64,000 nucleotides of DNA from Hyphomicrobiales bacterium (GCA_900465685.1 UEGR01000008.1:104886-168885), one strand, 5' to 3'; counted from the first letter of the stretch, positions 53,941-63,811 are shown. Notes: generated from the sequence alone by a model not told the origin. Numbers and translations are program-made.

Positions 53941-54761
53941 GCCTCCTCACGCTGCAAGGTTGGCAGAGGATGGCGGTCGGCTCCGATTTTCGGCATGCAG
54001 TTCAGCAATCCTTGCGTATAGGGATGTTTCGCATTGGCGAGATCCTTGGCCGCGATTTCTTCGACGATACGGCCCGCATACATCACGATGACGCGGTCGC
54101 AGAAGGACGAAACGAGGCGCAGGTCATGGCTGACGAAGATCAGCCCCATGCCGCGTTCGGCCACCAGCTTGTCGAGAATGCCGAGCACTTCGAGCTGTAC
54201 CGTCACGTCGAGCGCCGAGGTCGGCTCGTCGGCGATCAGCAGTTCCGGTTCCGCCACCAGCATCATGGCGATCATCACGCGCTGGCCCATACCGCCCGAA
54301 ACCTCGTGCGGATAGAGTTTCATCACACGTTCCGGATCGCGAATCTGCACCGCTTCCAGCATGGCTGCCGAGCGCGTGCGGATCTCCGCGCTGCTATATT
54401 TGCCATGCGCTTTCAGCGTTTCGGCAATCTGCTTGCCGATGGTCATCACAGGATTGAGCGAATATTTCGGGTCCTGCAACACCATGGCAATGCGACCGCC
54501 ACGCAAAGCGCGACGTTCGCGGGCCGAAATGTTGAGAAGATCAATGCCGTCGAAGTTAAGCGTCTTGGCCGTGATCTGCGCGTGGAGCGGCGTTAGCCCC
54601 ATGATCGCGCGACCGGTCTGGGATTTGCCCGAACCGGATTCGCCGACGATGCCGAGGCGTTCGCGGCCCAGCTCGAAGCTGACACCGCGCACCGCTTCAA
54701 TCGCGCCTGTGCGGGTAGGGAAGGTGACGCGCAGGTCTTCAACCGTGAGAAGTGGCTTCAT
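53928..54761 (-). CDS. Dipeptide/oligopeptide-type ABC transporter ATPase (DppD-like)
   Basis: A 277-residue ABC ATPase, first of a DppD/DppF heterodimer. Walker A is GESGSGKSQ, the signature is VSGGMGQRVMIAMML, and Walker B is LLIADEPTSALD. The C-terminal extension (NAKHPYTQGLLNCMPKIGAD) is the oligopeptide/nickel-type domain. Its start overlaps the permease gene by 4 bases. Confidence 0.92.
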   Translation of the reverse strand: MKPLLTVEDLRVTFPTRTGAIEAVRGVSFELGRERLGIVGESGSGKSQTGRAIMGLTPLHAQITAKTLNFDGIDLLNISARERRALRGGRIAMVLQDPKYSLNPVMTIGKQIAETLKAHGKYSSAEIRTRSAAMLEAVQIRDPERVMKLYPHEVSGGMGQRVMIAMMLVAEPELLIADEPTSALDVTVQLEVLGILDKLVAERGMGLIFVSHDLRLVSSFCDRVIVMYAGRIVEEIAAKDLANAKHPYTQGLLNCMPKIGADRHPLPTLQREEAWKA

Positions 54762-55690
54762 TGGTTGTTACCCCGCGGATCAAGCGCATCGCGCAGGCCA
54801 TCGCCCAGAAGATTGAAGCCGAGGCTGACGATCAGGATCGCAATACCCGGCATGGCGGCAACCCACCATTGGTCAAGAATAAAACGACGACCCGATGCAA
54901 TCATCGCACCCCATTCCGGCAGAGGCGGCTGCGCGCCGAGGCCAAGGAAGCCAAGGCCCGCTGCCGTCAGAATGATGCCCGCCATATCGAGCGTTACGCG
55001 GACGATTAGCGACGAGGTGCAAAGCGGCATGATGTGACGCACGACGATACGGATCGGCGAGGCGCCCATCAGGCGGACTGCCGAAATATAGTCGGAGTTG
55101 CGCACGGTCAGTGTTTCGGCACGCGCAATACGCGCATAAGGCGGCCAAGAGGTGATCGCGATGGCGATGATGGCGTTCTCGATGCCCGGTCCAAGAGCTG
55201 CCACGAAGGCGAGCGCCAGAATGAGCTTCGGGAAAGCGAGGAAGATGTCAGTGATGCGCATCAAAACGGCATCGACCCACCCGCCTGCATAGCCAGCTAC
55301 TGTACCGACCAGAAGGCCGATCGGGGCTGCGATGATGGCAACCAGCAGCACGACATAGAGCGTGAGGCGGGAGCCATAGATCAGACGCGAGAGAATATCA
55401 CGGCCCTGATCGTCAGTGCCAAGCAGATAGCCGGGCGAGCCGGGCGGCAGCAGGCGTGCATTGGCCAGATCGCCGATAACCGGCGAATGCGGTGCCAACA
55501 CATCGGCCAGAGCTGCAACAACCAGCAGTCCGATGATGATCAATAGGCCAAGAACAGCCAGTTTGTTGGCGGTGAACCGCCGCCAGACCATATAGGCGCG
55601 ACCGAGGCGGGCCTGCGTGCGCGACTGCGGCCGCTCGGTGAGCAGCCATTCGCGCCATGAGAGGTTGGAAGTATCTGTCATTTGGCTCAT
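54758..55690 (-). CDS. Dipeptide/oligopeptide-type ABC transporter permease (DppC-like)
   Basis: A 310-residue permease with an N-terminal OppC_N segment (residues 20-70), then five helices of the BPD_transp_1 domain. LLGTDDQGRDILSRLIYGSR is the hallmark before the core, and the EAA loop reads SDYISAVRLMGASPIRIVVRH. Overlaps both neighbours by 4 bases. Confidence 0.92.
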   Translation of the reverse strand: MSQMTDTSNLSWREWLLTERPQSRTQARLGRAYMVWRRFTANKLAVLGLLIIIGLLVVAALADVLAPHSPVIGDLANARLLPPGSPGYLLGTDDQGRDILSRLIYGSRLTLYVVLLVAIIAAPIGLLVGTVAGYAGGWVDAVLMRITDIFLAFPKLILALAFVAALGPGIENAIIAIAITSWPPYARIARAETLTVRNSDYISAVRLMGASPIRIVVRHIMPLCTSSLIVRVTLDMAGIILTAAGLGFLGLGAQPPLPEWGAMIASGRRFILDQWWVAAMPGIAILIVSLGFNLLGDGLRDALDPRGNNQ

Positions 55691-56754
55691 CGTGCGCGCG
55701 TCCTTGGATCGAGAAGCCGATAGAGAAGATCAGACACGAGGTTGAGCGCGATAAAGACCGACCCGATAACGATGGTGCCACCGAGGACGGCGTTCATATC
55801 AGCGTTTTGTAGTGAATTCGTGATGTAGAGTCCGAGACCAGGCCACGAGAAGATGGTTTCGGTTAGAACCGAGCCTTCCAGAAGTCCGGCATAGGAAAGG
55901 GCAATCACGGTTACGAGTGGGACAGCGGCGTTGCGCAGCGCGTGACCCCAGATGATGCGGGTTTCCGAAATGCCCTTGGCGCGCGCCGCGACGATATATT
56001 CCTGATCAAGCTCGTTGAGCATGAAGGAACGCGTCATGCGGCTGATATAGGCCAGCGAGAAATATCCAAGCAGTGCCGATGGCAGGATTAGGTGGGAAAC
56101 AATATCCTTGAGGGCTGGCCAGTCGCGCTGGAGGATTGCGTCGATCAGGTAGAACCCGGTGATCGGGGTAAACGTATATTCGAATGTGATGTCGATGCGT
56201 CCGGGACCAGAGGTCCAGCCGAGACGGGCGTAGAAGACCAACAGCGCCAGCATGCCGAGCCAGAAGATCGGAACAGAATAGCCGACAAGGCCGACCACAC
56301 GCACGATCTGGTCGATGATGCTGCCACGTTTAACGGCTGCAAGCACGCCGAGCGGAATGCCGAACAGGGCGCCGATGATCGTGCCGATGGTCGCCAGTTC
56401 CATGGTGGCGGGAAAGACGCGGCGAATGTCGGTCATGACCGGATTGGTCGTGAGCACCGAAGTGCCGAAATCGCCGTGCAGCACGCCCTTCACGTAAAGA
56501 TAGAACTGCTGGTAATAGGGCAGGTTGAAGCCCATCTCTTCGCGCACGCGGGCGACGACATGCGCGGGTGCGCGGTCACCGACGATGGCAAGCACAGGGT
56601 CGATCGGCACTACACGACCGATAAAGAACGTTACGGCCAGAAGGCCTAGATAGGTCGTGACGACGATGACCAGAAAGCTGGCTATCGACGCGGCAAGGGC
56701 CGATGAACGCCGCGGCGCTCGCCTTACCTTTTTCTTGGTTTCAGTATTACTCAA
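55687..56754 (-). CDS. Dipeptide/oligopeptide-type ABC transporter permease (DppB-like)
   Basis: A 355-residue permease. A basic N-terminal stretch (KKKVRRAPRRS) precedes the first helix; the DppB pattern follows, with an N-terminal helix, a periplasmic region (MGFNLPYYQQFYLYVKGVLHGDFG) and the EAA loop QEYIVAARAKGISETRIIWGHALRNA. It lies 168 bases after the binding-protein gene, with a hairpin in the gap. Confidence 0.92.
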   Translation of the reverse strand: MSNTETKKKVRRAPRRSSALAASIASFLVIVVTTYLGLLAVTFFIGRVVPIDPVLAIVGDRAPAHVVARVREEMGFNLPYYQQFYLYVKGVLHGDFGTSVLTTNPVMTDIRRVFPATMELATIGTIIGALFGIPLGVLAAVKRGSIIDQIVRVVGLVGYSVPIFWLGMLALLVFYARLGWTSGPGRIDITFEYTFTPITGFYLIDAILQRDWPALKDIVSHLILPSALLGYFSLAYISRMTRSFMLNELDQEYIVAARAKGISETRIIWGHALRNAAVPLVTVIALSYAGLLEGSVLTETIFSWPGLGLYITNSLQNADMNAVLGGTIVIGSVFIALNLVSDLLYRLLDPRTRAR

Positions 56755-56832
56755 TGTTTTGACCGCTTCCGATAATGAGAGCGTCAGAACAGTTTCGGTC
56801 TGAGGCCTCAGTCATCTTTGCTTGAAAAGCTC

Positions 56833-56870
56833 TGGAGCGGCTTTCCTTTTTGATTCAGAAAACCGCTCCA
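56833..56870 (-). terminator. Hairpin between the binding-protein and permease genes
   Basis: Inverted repeat 56833-56845 (TGGAGCGGCTTTC) with 56858-56870 (GAAAACCGCTCCA), one mismatch, followed on the minus strand by TTTT. It could act as a partial terminator or RNA-stabilising stem, giving more binding protein than permease. Confidence 0.5.
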
Positions 56871-56922
56871 TCTCCTTGTTTTAAAGCCACTTAGGCACAT
56901 TCATGCGCCAAGGCACGGCCGA

Positions 56923-58554
56923 TTATTCCTTGGTGATGTTCACCAGTGGATTGGAGTCGAATGTCGGGCCGAGCTTGTAGCCCTTCACATTGCCGGCGAT
57001 ACCCGCAGTTTCGATCTGCTGGAACAGCATGACGAACGGGCTCTGATCGAGCGCTTCCTGCTGAAGCTTCTTGTAGACCTCGGCGCGCTTGTCGTTATCG
57101 CGTTCCAGAAGAGCAGCCTGCGTCTGCTTGGTCAGTTCAGGAATGTCCCAGGCGTTGCGCCATGCAAGCGTCTTGTTGGATGCATCGTCCTTGTTGTCGG
57201 GATTGCTGGTGAAGGCTTCAGCGTTGGAATTCGGATCCCAATAGTCCATGCCCCACTGGCCGATATACATGTCGTGGTTACGCGCACGATACTTGGTCAG
57301 CGTCTGCTTGCCGTCGCCGGGGATGATCTCGATCTTCACGCCAGCCTGAGCAGCGCTCTGCTGGAAGGATTCGGCAATGCCGGTTACTGGCTGCGTGTTG
57401 CGCACGTCGAAGGTCACGGAAAGACCGTCTTTCAGACCTGCCTTGGCGAGAAGTTCCTTCGCCTTTGCAACGTCGTATTTGTATGGCGAAGCGTCGAGAG
57501 CGCCAAGAACGCCCTTGGCCTGATAGGTCTGGCGGATTTCGCCGATGCCCTTGATGAGGGTCGAACCGATTGCGTCGTAATCAACCAGATATTTGAACGC
57601 TTCACGAACTTCCGGCTTGGCCAGATTCGCGTTCTTCTGGTTAAGGCTGATGTAATAGACCGTGCCCTTGGGCGCGCTGGTCGTGGTCAGCTTGTCATTC
57701 TTCTGAACGGCTTCGTAGTCGCCCGGTTCCAGATTGCGCGCAACGTCGACATCACCAGATTCAAGCATCAGGCGCTGTGTCGCACTTTCCTTGACGTGAC
57801 GATAGAACACGCGCTTCAGCTTGGCTTTTTCGCCATAATAATTGTCGTTGCGTTCCAGAATAACGACTTCGTTGGCGCGCCATTCGCGGATCGAGAACGG
57901 GCCGGAGCCTGCCGACTTGGTTTTCAGCCAAGCGTTGGCATAGTCGGTTTCGTATTTGTAATCGTCGGTCGGCGTGACCTTTACGGCATGTTCTTCGAGA
58001 AGCTTCTTGTCGACCACTGCGGCGACGGTAGCGGTCAGGCAGTTCAGCACGAAGCTCGGTGCGTATGGCTTGTCGACGGTGAAGACGAAAGTATTGTCGT
58101 CTACCGCTTTTGCCTTTTCGTTGACGTTGTCTTTCGTCAGGCCAAACTGGGTCAGGATGAAGGCCGGGCTCTTGTCGAGGCGCACAGCGCGCTCAAACGA
58201 ATAGGCGACGTCAGCGGAGGTGATCGGGTTGCCCGAAGCGAACTTGATGTCCTTCTTCAGCTTGAACGTGTAGGTGAGGCCGTCGTCCGAAACGGTCCAG
58301 CTTTCAGCCACGCCCGGCACGACTTTCGACGTGTCATTGATGTCGAGGCGAACGAGCATGTCATAAGAGTTACCGATGAATTCAGCCGGGCTGAGTTCGA
58401 AGGATTCTGCCGGGTCGAGCGTGATGGTGTCATCGATCGCCCATGCCTGGACGAGCGTGTCGGCAGGCGTTGCCGACAGGGCTGGGTTCGCAGCCAAAAC
58501 GGCGGCAAGCGCTGCGCCGGCGGCCAAAATACGAAAACGTCCAAAATGCATCAT
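56923..58554 (-). CDS. Periplasmic dipeptide-type substrate-binding protein (SBP_5 family)
   Basis: A 543-residue family-5 binding protein from the ATG at 58554 (AGGAAGGG upstream; another ATG follows directly). The signal peptide ends near NPALSA (about residue 28). Mature features include DPAESFELSPAEFIGNSYDM, LTYTFKLKKDIKFASGNPIT and DYDAIGSTLIKGIGE. It delivers di- or oligopeptides to the adjacent permeases. The dipeptidase gene immediately upstream suggests the ligand is a dipeptide that is then hydrolysed in the cell. Confidence 0.92.
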   Translation of the reverse strand: MMHFGRFRILAAGAALAAVLAANPALSATPADTLVQAWAIDDTITLDPAESFELSPAEFIGNSYDMLVRLDINDTSKVVPGVAESWTVSDDGLTYTFKLKKDIKFASGNPITSADVAYSFERAVRLDKSPAFILTQFGLTKDNVNEKAKAVDDNTFVFTVDKPYAPSFVLNCLTATVAAVVDKKLLEEHAVKVTPTDDYKYETDYANAWLKTKSAGSGPFSIREWRANEVVILERNDNYYGEKAKLKRVFYRHVKESATQRLMLESGDVDVARNLEPGDYEAVQKNDKLTTTSAPKGTVYYISLNQKNANLAKPEVREAFKYLVDYDAIGSTLIKGIGEIRQTYQAKGVLGALDASPYKYDVAKAKELLAKAGLKDGLSVTFDVRNTQPVTGIAESFQQSAAQAGVKIEIIPGDGKQTLTKYRARNHDMYIGQWGMDYWDPNSNAEAFTSNPDNKDDASNKTLAWRNAWDIPELTKQTQAALLERDNDKRAEVYKKLQQEALDQSPFVMLFQQIETAGIAGNVKGYKLGPTFDSNPLVNITKE

Positions 58555-58610
58555 GTTATGTGTTCCCTTCCTGTATTTTTGTTGGGATTTTGTTGGATTG
58601 TATTTGTGTC

Positions 58611-59666
58611 TCAGGCTTCGTGCCATGCCTGCTTCAGGACTCTGATCCAGTTGCCCCGGCAAAGCTTTGCCAGTTCCTCGTCGTTGTATCCGGCATTCTG
58701 CAAGGCCGTGACGAGGTTCTGGGTTCCGGCGGCATCGGAAATTTCTGCTGGAATGGTCGCGCCGTCATAGTCAGAGCCGAGCGCCACGCAGTCGATCCCC
58801 ATGCGCTCGACCATGTAATCGATATGGCGCACCATATCGGACATTGGCGTGTTGGCATCTTCCTTGCCATCGGCGCGCAGCATGGTGGTCGCGTAGTTCA
58901 AGCCTGCGAGGCCCTTGCTCTCGCGGATAGCGTCCATCTGCTTGTCCGTCAGATTGCGGGCGACGGGCGTCAAGGTATGGGCATTGGAGTGGCTGGCGAT
59001 CAGAGGCTGGTCGCTGAGGCCAGCAACGTCCCAGAAGCCCTTCTGGGTGATGTGAGCGAGATCGATCAGAATGCCCTTGCGATTGCACGCCTTGACGAGA
59101 CGCTTGCCCGCTTCGGTAAGGCCAGGGCCAGTGTCGGGGCTCATCGGATATGAGAAGGGGACGCCGTGACCGAAAATATTGTTGCGGCTCCACACAGGGC
59201 CGAGAGAACGCAAGCCAACGGCGTAGAAAAGCTCCAGTGCGTCGAGGTCGGCGTCGATTGCCTCGCAGCCTTCCATGTGAAGGACTGCGGCAAAGGTGTC
59301 GCTGTTCAGCGCTGCATCGAGTTCGCGGCCATTACGGCACAGCTTCCACGCGCCAGCCTCTTCAAGGCGGAGCGCGATGGCTGCAATTTCCACGGCGATG
59401 TCGAGGGAAGGACTACGCTGAAGCGGCGGCGAAAGCGGCGTGTCGTAGTGGCCGTTGGCGTCCGGCTTGCCAAGCTCGATATGGTGACCGGATGGCACGT
59501 AAATGGCGCAAATACCACCGGCGAGACCGCCTTTGCGGGAGCGCGGCGCATCGATATGGCCGGTTGGCGTTCCGTCGATGAATTCCCGAATGGGATCGTC
59601 GCCGTTTCTGGAATTCTCCCAGAGCCTCAGAAGGACATCATTATGCCCATCGAAAACGCGCTGCAT
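58611..59666 (-). CDS. Membrane dipeptidase family (M19) zinc dipeptidase
   Basis: A 351-residue M19 peptidase from the ATG at 59666, preceded by AGGAAG; the TTG at 59690 lacks a site. Zinc ligands are visible: DGHND (His-x-Asp) near the N-terminus, Glu in HMEGCEAI, and His residues in LIDLAHIT and IASHSNAH. No signal peptide is seen, so it acts in the cytoplasm. It heads the dipeptide importer operon, so uptake and cleavage are coupled. Some M19 enzymes prefer D-amino acid or unusual dipeptides. Confidence 0.92.
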   Translation of the reverse strand: MQRVFDGHNDVLLRLWENSRNGDDPIREFIDGTPTGHIDAPRSRKGGLAGGICAIYVPSGHHIELGKPDANGHYDTPLSPPLQRSPSLDIAVEIAAIALRLEEAGAWKLCRNGRELDAALNSDTFAAVLHMEGCEAIDADLDALELFYAVGLRSLGPVWSRNNIFGHGVPFSYPMSPDTGPGLTEAGKRLVKACNRKGILIDLAHITQKGFWDVAGLSDQPLIASHSNAHTLTPVARNLTDKQMDAIRESKGLAGLNYATTMLRADGKEDANTPMSDMVRHIDYMVERMGIDCVALGSDYDGATIPAEISDAAGTQNLVTALQNAGYNDEELAKLCRGNWIRVLKQAWHEA

Positions 59667-59966
59667 GCTTTCTTCCTGGCTGAGTGACAAAGCTTTGCTT
59701 TAGCACTCTATAAAATAAATTCATGTGACGGGAAGAATTTGTATCGGCCTTATTGCATAAAATTTAAACAAAAATGCCACGCGCCTAATCCCCAATCGTA
59801 CTTCCCTATAAGATAGGAGACGTAGTGGGAGTCAATAGATGAGGGTGCGCTCAAACCTGTCTGAAAGCAAAGAAACTGGTGCAAAAAGAAAGGGCTACGG
59901 TTGAACCGCAGCCCTTGTGCAAAAATGGAATTGCCTTATGCAAAAACGGTATAAGGCCCGCTACGC
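59667..59966. other. AT-rich intergenic region between the dipeptidase and Omp25-family genes
   Basis: 300 bases without a gene. It should hold the promoter of the dipeptidase operon. A small palindrome CCTATAAGATAGG (about 59804-59816) is a possible operator. The end near 59881-59915 is the terminator of the Omp25-family gene. Confidence 0.6.
59881..59915 (-). terminator. Intrinsic terminator of the Omp25-family gene
   Basis: Near-perfect stem (AAGGGCTACGGTT with AACCGCAGCCCTT, one mismatch at 59889-59915), followed on the minus strand by TTCTTTTTGC. Confidence 0.8.
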
Positions 59967-60605
59967 TTAGAAGCGATAGTTCAGACCGGCCTTGATGGCG
60001 TGGTTCTTGAGGTTATTGCGTTGCGAAACGCCATTGACTTCAGACTTCACATCACCAAAGCGCTGGAAGTCATATTCAGCCTTTACGGACAGCGGGCCGG
60101 TCAGGGCCTGTTCGACGCCCGCGCCAACCAGCGCGCCGCCTTCCCAACCCGGGCCAGACGTGGTGTTGTCCTTCGCCTTGAAGCGGGTCACACCGTAACC
60201 GGCTGTGCCGTAAACAAGCGTCTTGTCGAAGGCGTAACCGGCCTTGATCTTGGCATTGGTATTCCAGGACTGCTGGAGGCTGCCGCCATGGCCGATACGG
60301 TGCTCGGCTTCTGCGAAATTGGCTTCGACTTCACCGCCAACAACAAAATTGCCGCTCTGGATGTTTTTACCGGCTACAACGCCACCGAGCACGCCAGCGC
60401 GGTTCGTGAACGGGCCTGGGATCTTCGACGAAGATGCACCGACCTGTGCGCCGACATAATTGCCGGACCAGTCGTGCGGGCCTGTGGCAACCGGTTCGTT
60501 GTAGGAATAGTCGTTCGAGCCCATCATATCGGCGGCGAATGCCGGGGCTGCGATGGCGAAGATGCCGGCGCTGAGCGCCACTGCGGTAAAGGTACGCTTC
60601 AACAT
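59967..60605 (-). CDS. Omp25/Omp31-family outer membrane beta-barrel protein
   Basis: A 212-residue protein from the ATG at 60605 (ACGGAG upstream). The signal peptide ends at AAPAFA-A. The mature protein begins with a Met/Asp/Ser/Tyr-rich linker, then WSGNYVGAQVGASSS and alternating strands of an eight-stranded barrel, ending GLNYRF with the outer-membrane C-terminal Phe. Length and pattern fit the Omp25/31 porin-like group abundant in Brucella and Rhizobiales. It is one of several expected paralogues; which one cannot be told. Confidence 0.9.
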   Translation of the reverse strand: MLKRTFTAVALSAGIFAIAAPAFAADMMGSNDYSYNEPVATGPHDWSGNYVGAQVGASSSKIPGPFTNRAGVLGGVVAGKNIQSGNFVVGGEVEANFAEAEHRIGHGGSLQQSWNTNAKIKAGYAFDKTLVYGTAGYGVTRFKAKDNTTSGPGWEGGALVGAGVEQALTGPLSVKAEYDFQRFGDVKSEVNGVSQRNNLKNHAIKAGLNYRF

Positions 60606-60835
60606 TTTGTACTCCGTTTTTCCATCCGGAACGCTGATGGAAAATATGCAAGATCTGTTCGACAAAAGACGGTGACTGCCGCCTTCGGTTGGTTCCCGTG
60701 TGACGGTGGTCTTCTGTTGGGTGATTGTGACTAAATTTAAGAAAATTCGAGCGAATTCCACCCGTCGCACAGCCATTCTTCGCGCTATGCTTAACAAGTG
60801 GTAACGATCTGCGGCTGGCCCGTTTCAGGCGAGCG

Positions 60836-61588
60836 CTACATCAAGTTCATTTTACGGAAGCTGATGCATTTTTGTTTGCCGACGATGATGTGGTCATGCA
60901 CGATGATTTTCAAAGGCTTGGCGGCCGCTATCAGCGCGTGCGTCATGTCGATGTCGGGTCGAGACGGCGACGGATCGCCTGAAGGGTGATTGTGCACGAG
61001 AATAATTCCCGCCGCAGCAAGCTCCATCGCGCGGTGAAACACCTCTCTTACATAGACCGGCGTATGGTCGATCGTGCCTTTTTGCTGGACCTCGTCGGCA
61101 ATGAGTCGGTTTTTCCTGTCGAGAAACAGAATGCGGAACTGCTCACGCGTCTCATGGGCCATGGCCGCCATGCAGTAATCCATCACCTTTTCCCAGATGC
61201 TGAAAACTTCGCGCTTCATAACCTTGCTGCGCGCACTGCGTTTGTGAACGGCTTCGATGATCTTGAGGTCACGTGCCACAGAGGGACCCGCGCCGGGCAC
61301 TTCGGCGATCAGTAATTCGGAGGCACCCAGCACTTCGGCAAGCGTGCCGAAGCGGGCCAGCAGCGCTTTTGCGACAGGTTTGGTATCTGCACGTGGGATC
61401 ACGCGAAAGAGCAGCAGTTCAAGCAACTCATAATCGGCCAGCGCATCGGGCGCAGTCTGGAAACGTTGCTTCAGACGATCCCGGTGGCCGACATGGTGTG
61501 GCTGCTTGGCGATCTTCGGCGACAACTGAAGTGTGTCGCTAAAACCGGGGATGTCATAGCTCCCCGGTTTGCCGTTTTTCTTGGTCAT
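60836..61588 (-). CDS. radC: RadC-family JAB/MPN domain protein
   Basis: A 250-residue protein with an N-terminal helix-hairpin-helix region (about residues 75-110, [19 protein letters not shown]) and a C-terminal JAB domain with the metal motif [19 protein letters not shown] (His-x-His-x7-Asp). It was long annotated as a DNA repair protein, but a direct repair role is doubtful. It lies 45 bases from the methionine aminopeptidase gene and may be co-transcribed. Confidence 0.93.
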   Translation of the reverse strand: MTKKNGKPGSYDIPGFSDTLQLSPKIAKQPHHVGHRDRLKQRFQTAPDALADYELLELLLFRVIPRADTKPVAKALLARFGTLAEVLGASELLIAEVPGAGPSVARDLKIIEAVHKRSARSKVMKREVFSIWEKVMDYCMAAMAHETREQFRILFLDRKNRLIADEVQQKGTIDHTPVYVREVFHRAMELAAAGIILVHNHPSGDPSPSRPDIDMTHALIAAAKPLKIIVHDHIIVGKQKCISFRKMNLM

Positions 61589-61633
61589 TCTGTTTAAACC
61601 CCCGCAAAAACAGATGAGACTATATTTTCAGTA

Positions 61634-62464
61634 CTACCGCATCGATGCCGGGCCAAACACATTGGCCGGAGACAGTGTGAATATTTCGCAGCCGTCCTTG
61701 GTCACGCCGACGGTATGTTCATATTGGGCAGTCAAGGAGCGATCGCGCGTCACGGCAGTCCAGCCATCGGCCAGCACTTTCACATGCGGCTTGCCGAGAT
61801 TGATCATCGGCTCGATCGTGAAGATCATGCCTTCCTTGATTTCCACGCCTTCGTTTGGTGTGCCGTAATGGAGAATATTCGGCGCATCATGGAAAAGCTG
61901 GCCGACGCCATGGCCGCAGAAATCGCGCACCACGGAGCAGCGCTCACCTTCGGCGAAGGTCTGGATTGCCGCGCCGATAGCGCCCGTCTTTACGCCCGGC
62001 TTGACGACGGCAATACCGCGCAGCAGGCTTTCATAGGTCACTTCGAGCAGGCGTTCGGCTGCGCGCTTGATCTCGCCCACAGCATACATGCGGCTGGAAT
62101 CACCATGCCAGCCGTCGAGCAAATAGGTCACGTCGATATTGACGATATCGCCTTCGCGCAGCGGCTTGTCGTTTGGAATGCCGTGGCAGACAACATGGTT
62201 GATCGATGTGCAGGTCGACTTGGTATAACCGCGATAGTTGAGGGTTGCCGGAAAGGCGCCATGATCCATGCCGAATTCGAAGACGAAGCGGTCGATCTCG
62301 TTCGTGGTCACGCCGGGCTTCACGATGTCGTTCAGCGCGTCCAGGCAGCGTGCGGTCAGATTGCAGACCTTACGCATCGCCTCGAAGGCATCCGGGCCAT
62401 AGAGTCTGATCTGGCCGGTATATTTCATGGGGGCGCTTGTCGCTTCGATATAAGTAACCATCAC
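61634..62464 (-). CDS. map: Methionine aminopeptidase, type I
   Basis: Removes the initiator Met from new proteins. The 276-residue protein has metal ligands in VNIDVTYLLDGWHGDSS (two Asp), FCGHGVGQLFHD (His), TIEPMIN (Glu) and LTAQYEHTVGVT (Glu). It has a short N-terminal extension. sfsA lies 15 bases upstream on the same strand, so sfsA-map-radC may be one unit. Confidence 0.96.
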   Translation of the reverse strand: MMVTYIEATSAPMKYTGQIRLYGPDAFEAMRKVCNLTARCLDALNDIVKPGVTTNEIDRFVFEFGMDHGAFPATLNYRGYTKSTCTSINHVVCHGIPNDKPLREGDIVNIDVTYLLDGWHGDSSRMYAVGEIKRAAERLLEVTYESLLRGIAVVKPGVKTGAIGAAIQTFAEGERCSVVRDFCGHGVGQLFHDAPNILHYGTPNEGVEIKEGMIFTIEPMINLGKPHVKVLADGWTAVTRDRSLTAQYEHTVGVTKDGCEIFTLSPANVFGPASMR

Positions 62465-62479
62465 TCGATCCGTCTTTGT

Positions 62480-63178
62480 CTATTCAATTGGCACCAGCTC
62501 GGTGGCGACAATGCTTTTATCCGTTATGTGGCATCGAACGGCCCATGCCTCAACCCCGGATGCAACAGCGCGCTCAAAAGCGCGTGCATAGACAGGGTCG
62601 AGATCGCCGGAAATGCTGAATTTGCTGCAATCACTTCGCTGGATAATAAACAACATCACACCACGATGACCAGCGGCAACACTGTCGGTCAGCTCATTGA
62701 GATGTTTTGTCCCGCGTGCGGTCACCGTATCGGGAAATTCAGCCAGGCCGGGTGTGCGGATGAAGTGCACATTTTTCACTTCCACATAGGCGCGGGGCAG
62801 GGCGCCTTCGTCGAGCAGAATGTCGACGCGGGAATTCTGCCCGTATTTCTGTTCGCGCTTGAGACTGGCATAACCGCTGAGGCTCGGAATGAGACCGGAC
62901 ACAATTGCTTCCTCGGCAATCTTGTTCGGCAGGCCGGTATTGACGCCGACCAGCGTGCCGTCAGCCTCAACGATCTGCAATGTGTGCGCATATTTGCGGT
63001 GAGGTGCATCGGAAACGCTAAGCCATGCGCGGGAACCGGGCGTCGTGAGGCCCAGCATCGAGCCGGTATTGGGCACCGCGGCCGTAATGAAGCGGCCATC
63101 ATCGAGCGTTACGTCTGCGAGAAATCTCTTATAGCGGCGTTCAAGCCTGCCGGAGACGAGGGGTGTTTGGAATAACAT
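62480..63178 (-). CDS. sfsA: SfsA family protein
   Basis: A 232-residue SfsA protein with the family motifs [37 protein letters not shown] and the PD-(D/E)XK-like nuclease core [20 protein letters not shown]. It was named for sugar fermentation stimulation in E. coli, but its biochemical function is unresolved, and a nuclease-like role is suggested by fold. Confidence 0.94.
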   Translation of the reverse strand: MLFQTPLVSGRLERRYKRFLADVTLDDGRFITAAVPNTGSMLGLTTPGSRAWLSVSDAPHRKYAHTLQIVEADGTLVGVNTGLPNKIAEEAIVSGLIPSLSGYASLKREQKYGQNSRVDILLDEGALPRAYVEVKNVHFIRTPGLAEFPDTVTARGTKHLNELTDSVAAGHRGVMLFIIQRSDCSKFSISGDLDPVYARAFERAVASGVEAWAVRCHITDKSIVATELVPIE

Positions 63179-63273
63179 AAAGCTTCTGAACAGTTTGGAC
63201 GGGATGGCGAGATGTTTGTCCGCCTAAAGCCACAAAAAGTCAAAAGCACTATCGGGCGATCATGATGCTGATT

Positions 63274-63390
63274 CTAGAAAAGCGCCTTGATGACGTCTGC
63301 CCAGCTCAGATCCGCACCAAGCGCCATCGCTGCGGCGACAAAGCCTGCACCGAGAAAGGTGAGAGTGGTTCGGGTTTCGCTGGTCATCAT
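63274..63390 (-). CDS. Small single-pass membrane peptide
   Basis: A 38-residue peptide from the ATG at 63390, with GGGGAAAG upstream. It is one hydrophobic helix (TFLGAGFVAAAMALGADL) with a short N-terminal polar part and the end WADVIKALF. The frame can be read further upstream, but the strong ribosome site picks this ATG. The family is not recognised and support is limited to coding appearance. Confidence 0.5.
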   Translation of the reverse strand: MMTSETRTTLTFLGAGFVAAAMALGADLSWADVIKALF

Positions 63391-63520
63391 ATCTTTCCCC
63401 ATCAAATCGGTCGTTTGAAGTTGTGAGGAATGTCGCGGGGGAATGAGCCCGGAATGTGATGCGATGATGGCTATTCCGGGCATTTTGCGGGCAATTTGCA
63501 GATAAGGTAAACGACGGTGT

Positions 63521-63811
63521 TTAGACCTGCGTCTGCTCCCAGTTGAACACCAGCTCCTCGCGGAAGGCGAAGCGGACGATGTGATTCACAACCACATCCT
63601 GCAAGCGGTCGAGATTTTCGGCTGCGGTTTTCACCGTCACGGTGAGTTTTTCCGAATCGCCATCCAGAATCACCAGACGGTCTTCGCCGAGATCGATCTG
63701 GCCGTGTTCAGGTGTGAATTCGACGGCAAATTTATGCGCCCAGTGTTTGCAGAGCTGCTGGAGGTAGCGGCTGGCATGGGCGGTGGGAACGATGGCTGTA
63801 GCTTGCGACAT
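63521..63811 (-). CDS. Stand-alone DUF2218 protein
   Basis: A 96-residue cytoplasmic protein consisting of a DUF2218 domain: YLQQLCKHWAHKFAVEFTP, IDLGEDRLVILDGDSEKLTV, LDRLQDVVVNHIVRFAFREE. The same domain forms the N-terminus of the siderophore-interacting protein at 51956-53056, which suggests a shared role in iron handling, but the function is unknown. Confidence 0.88.
   Translation of the reverse strand: MSQATAIVPTAHASRYLQQLCKHWAHKFAVEFTPEHGQIDLGEDRLVILDGDSEKLTVTVKTAAENLDRLQDVVVNHIVRFAFREELVFNWEQTQV

Noticed and set aside
57274..58770. 498-residue plus-strand frame
   Set aside because: Antisense to the binding-protein gene, with no recognisable motif and low-quality composition.
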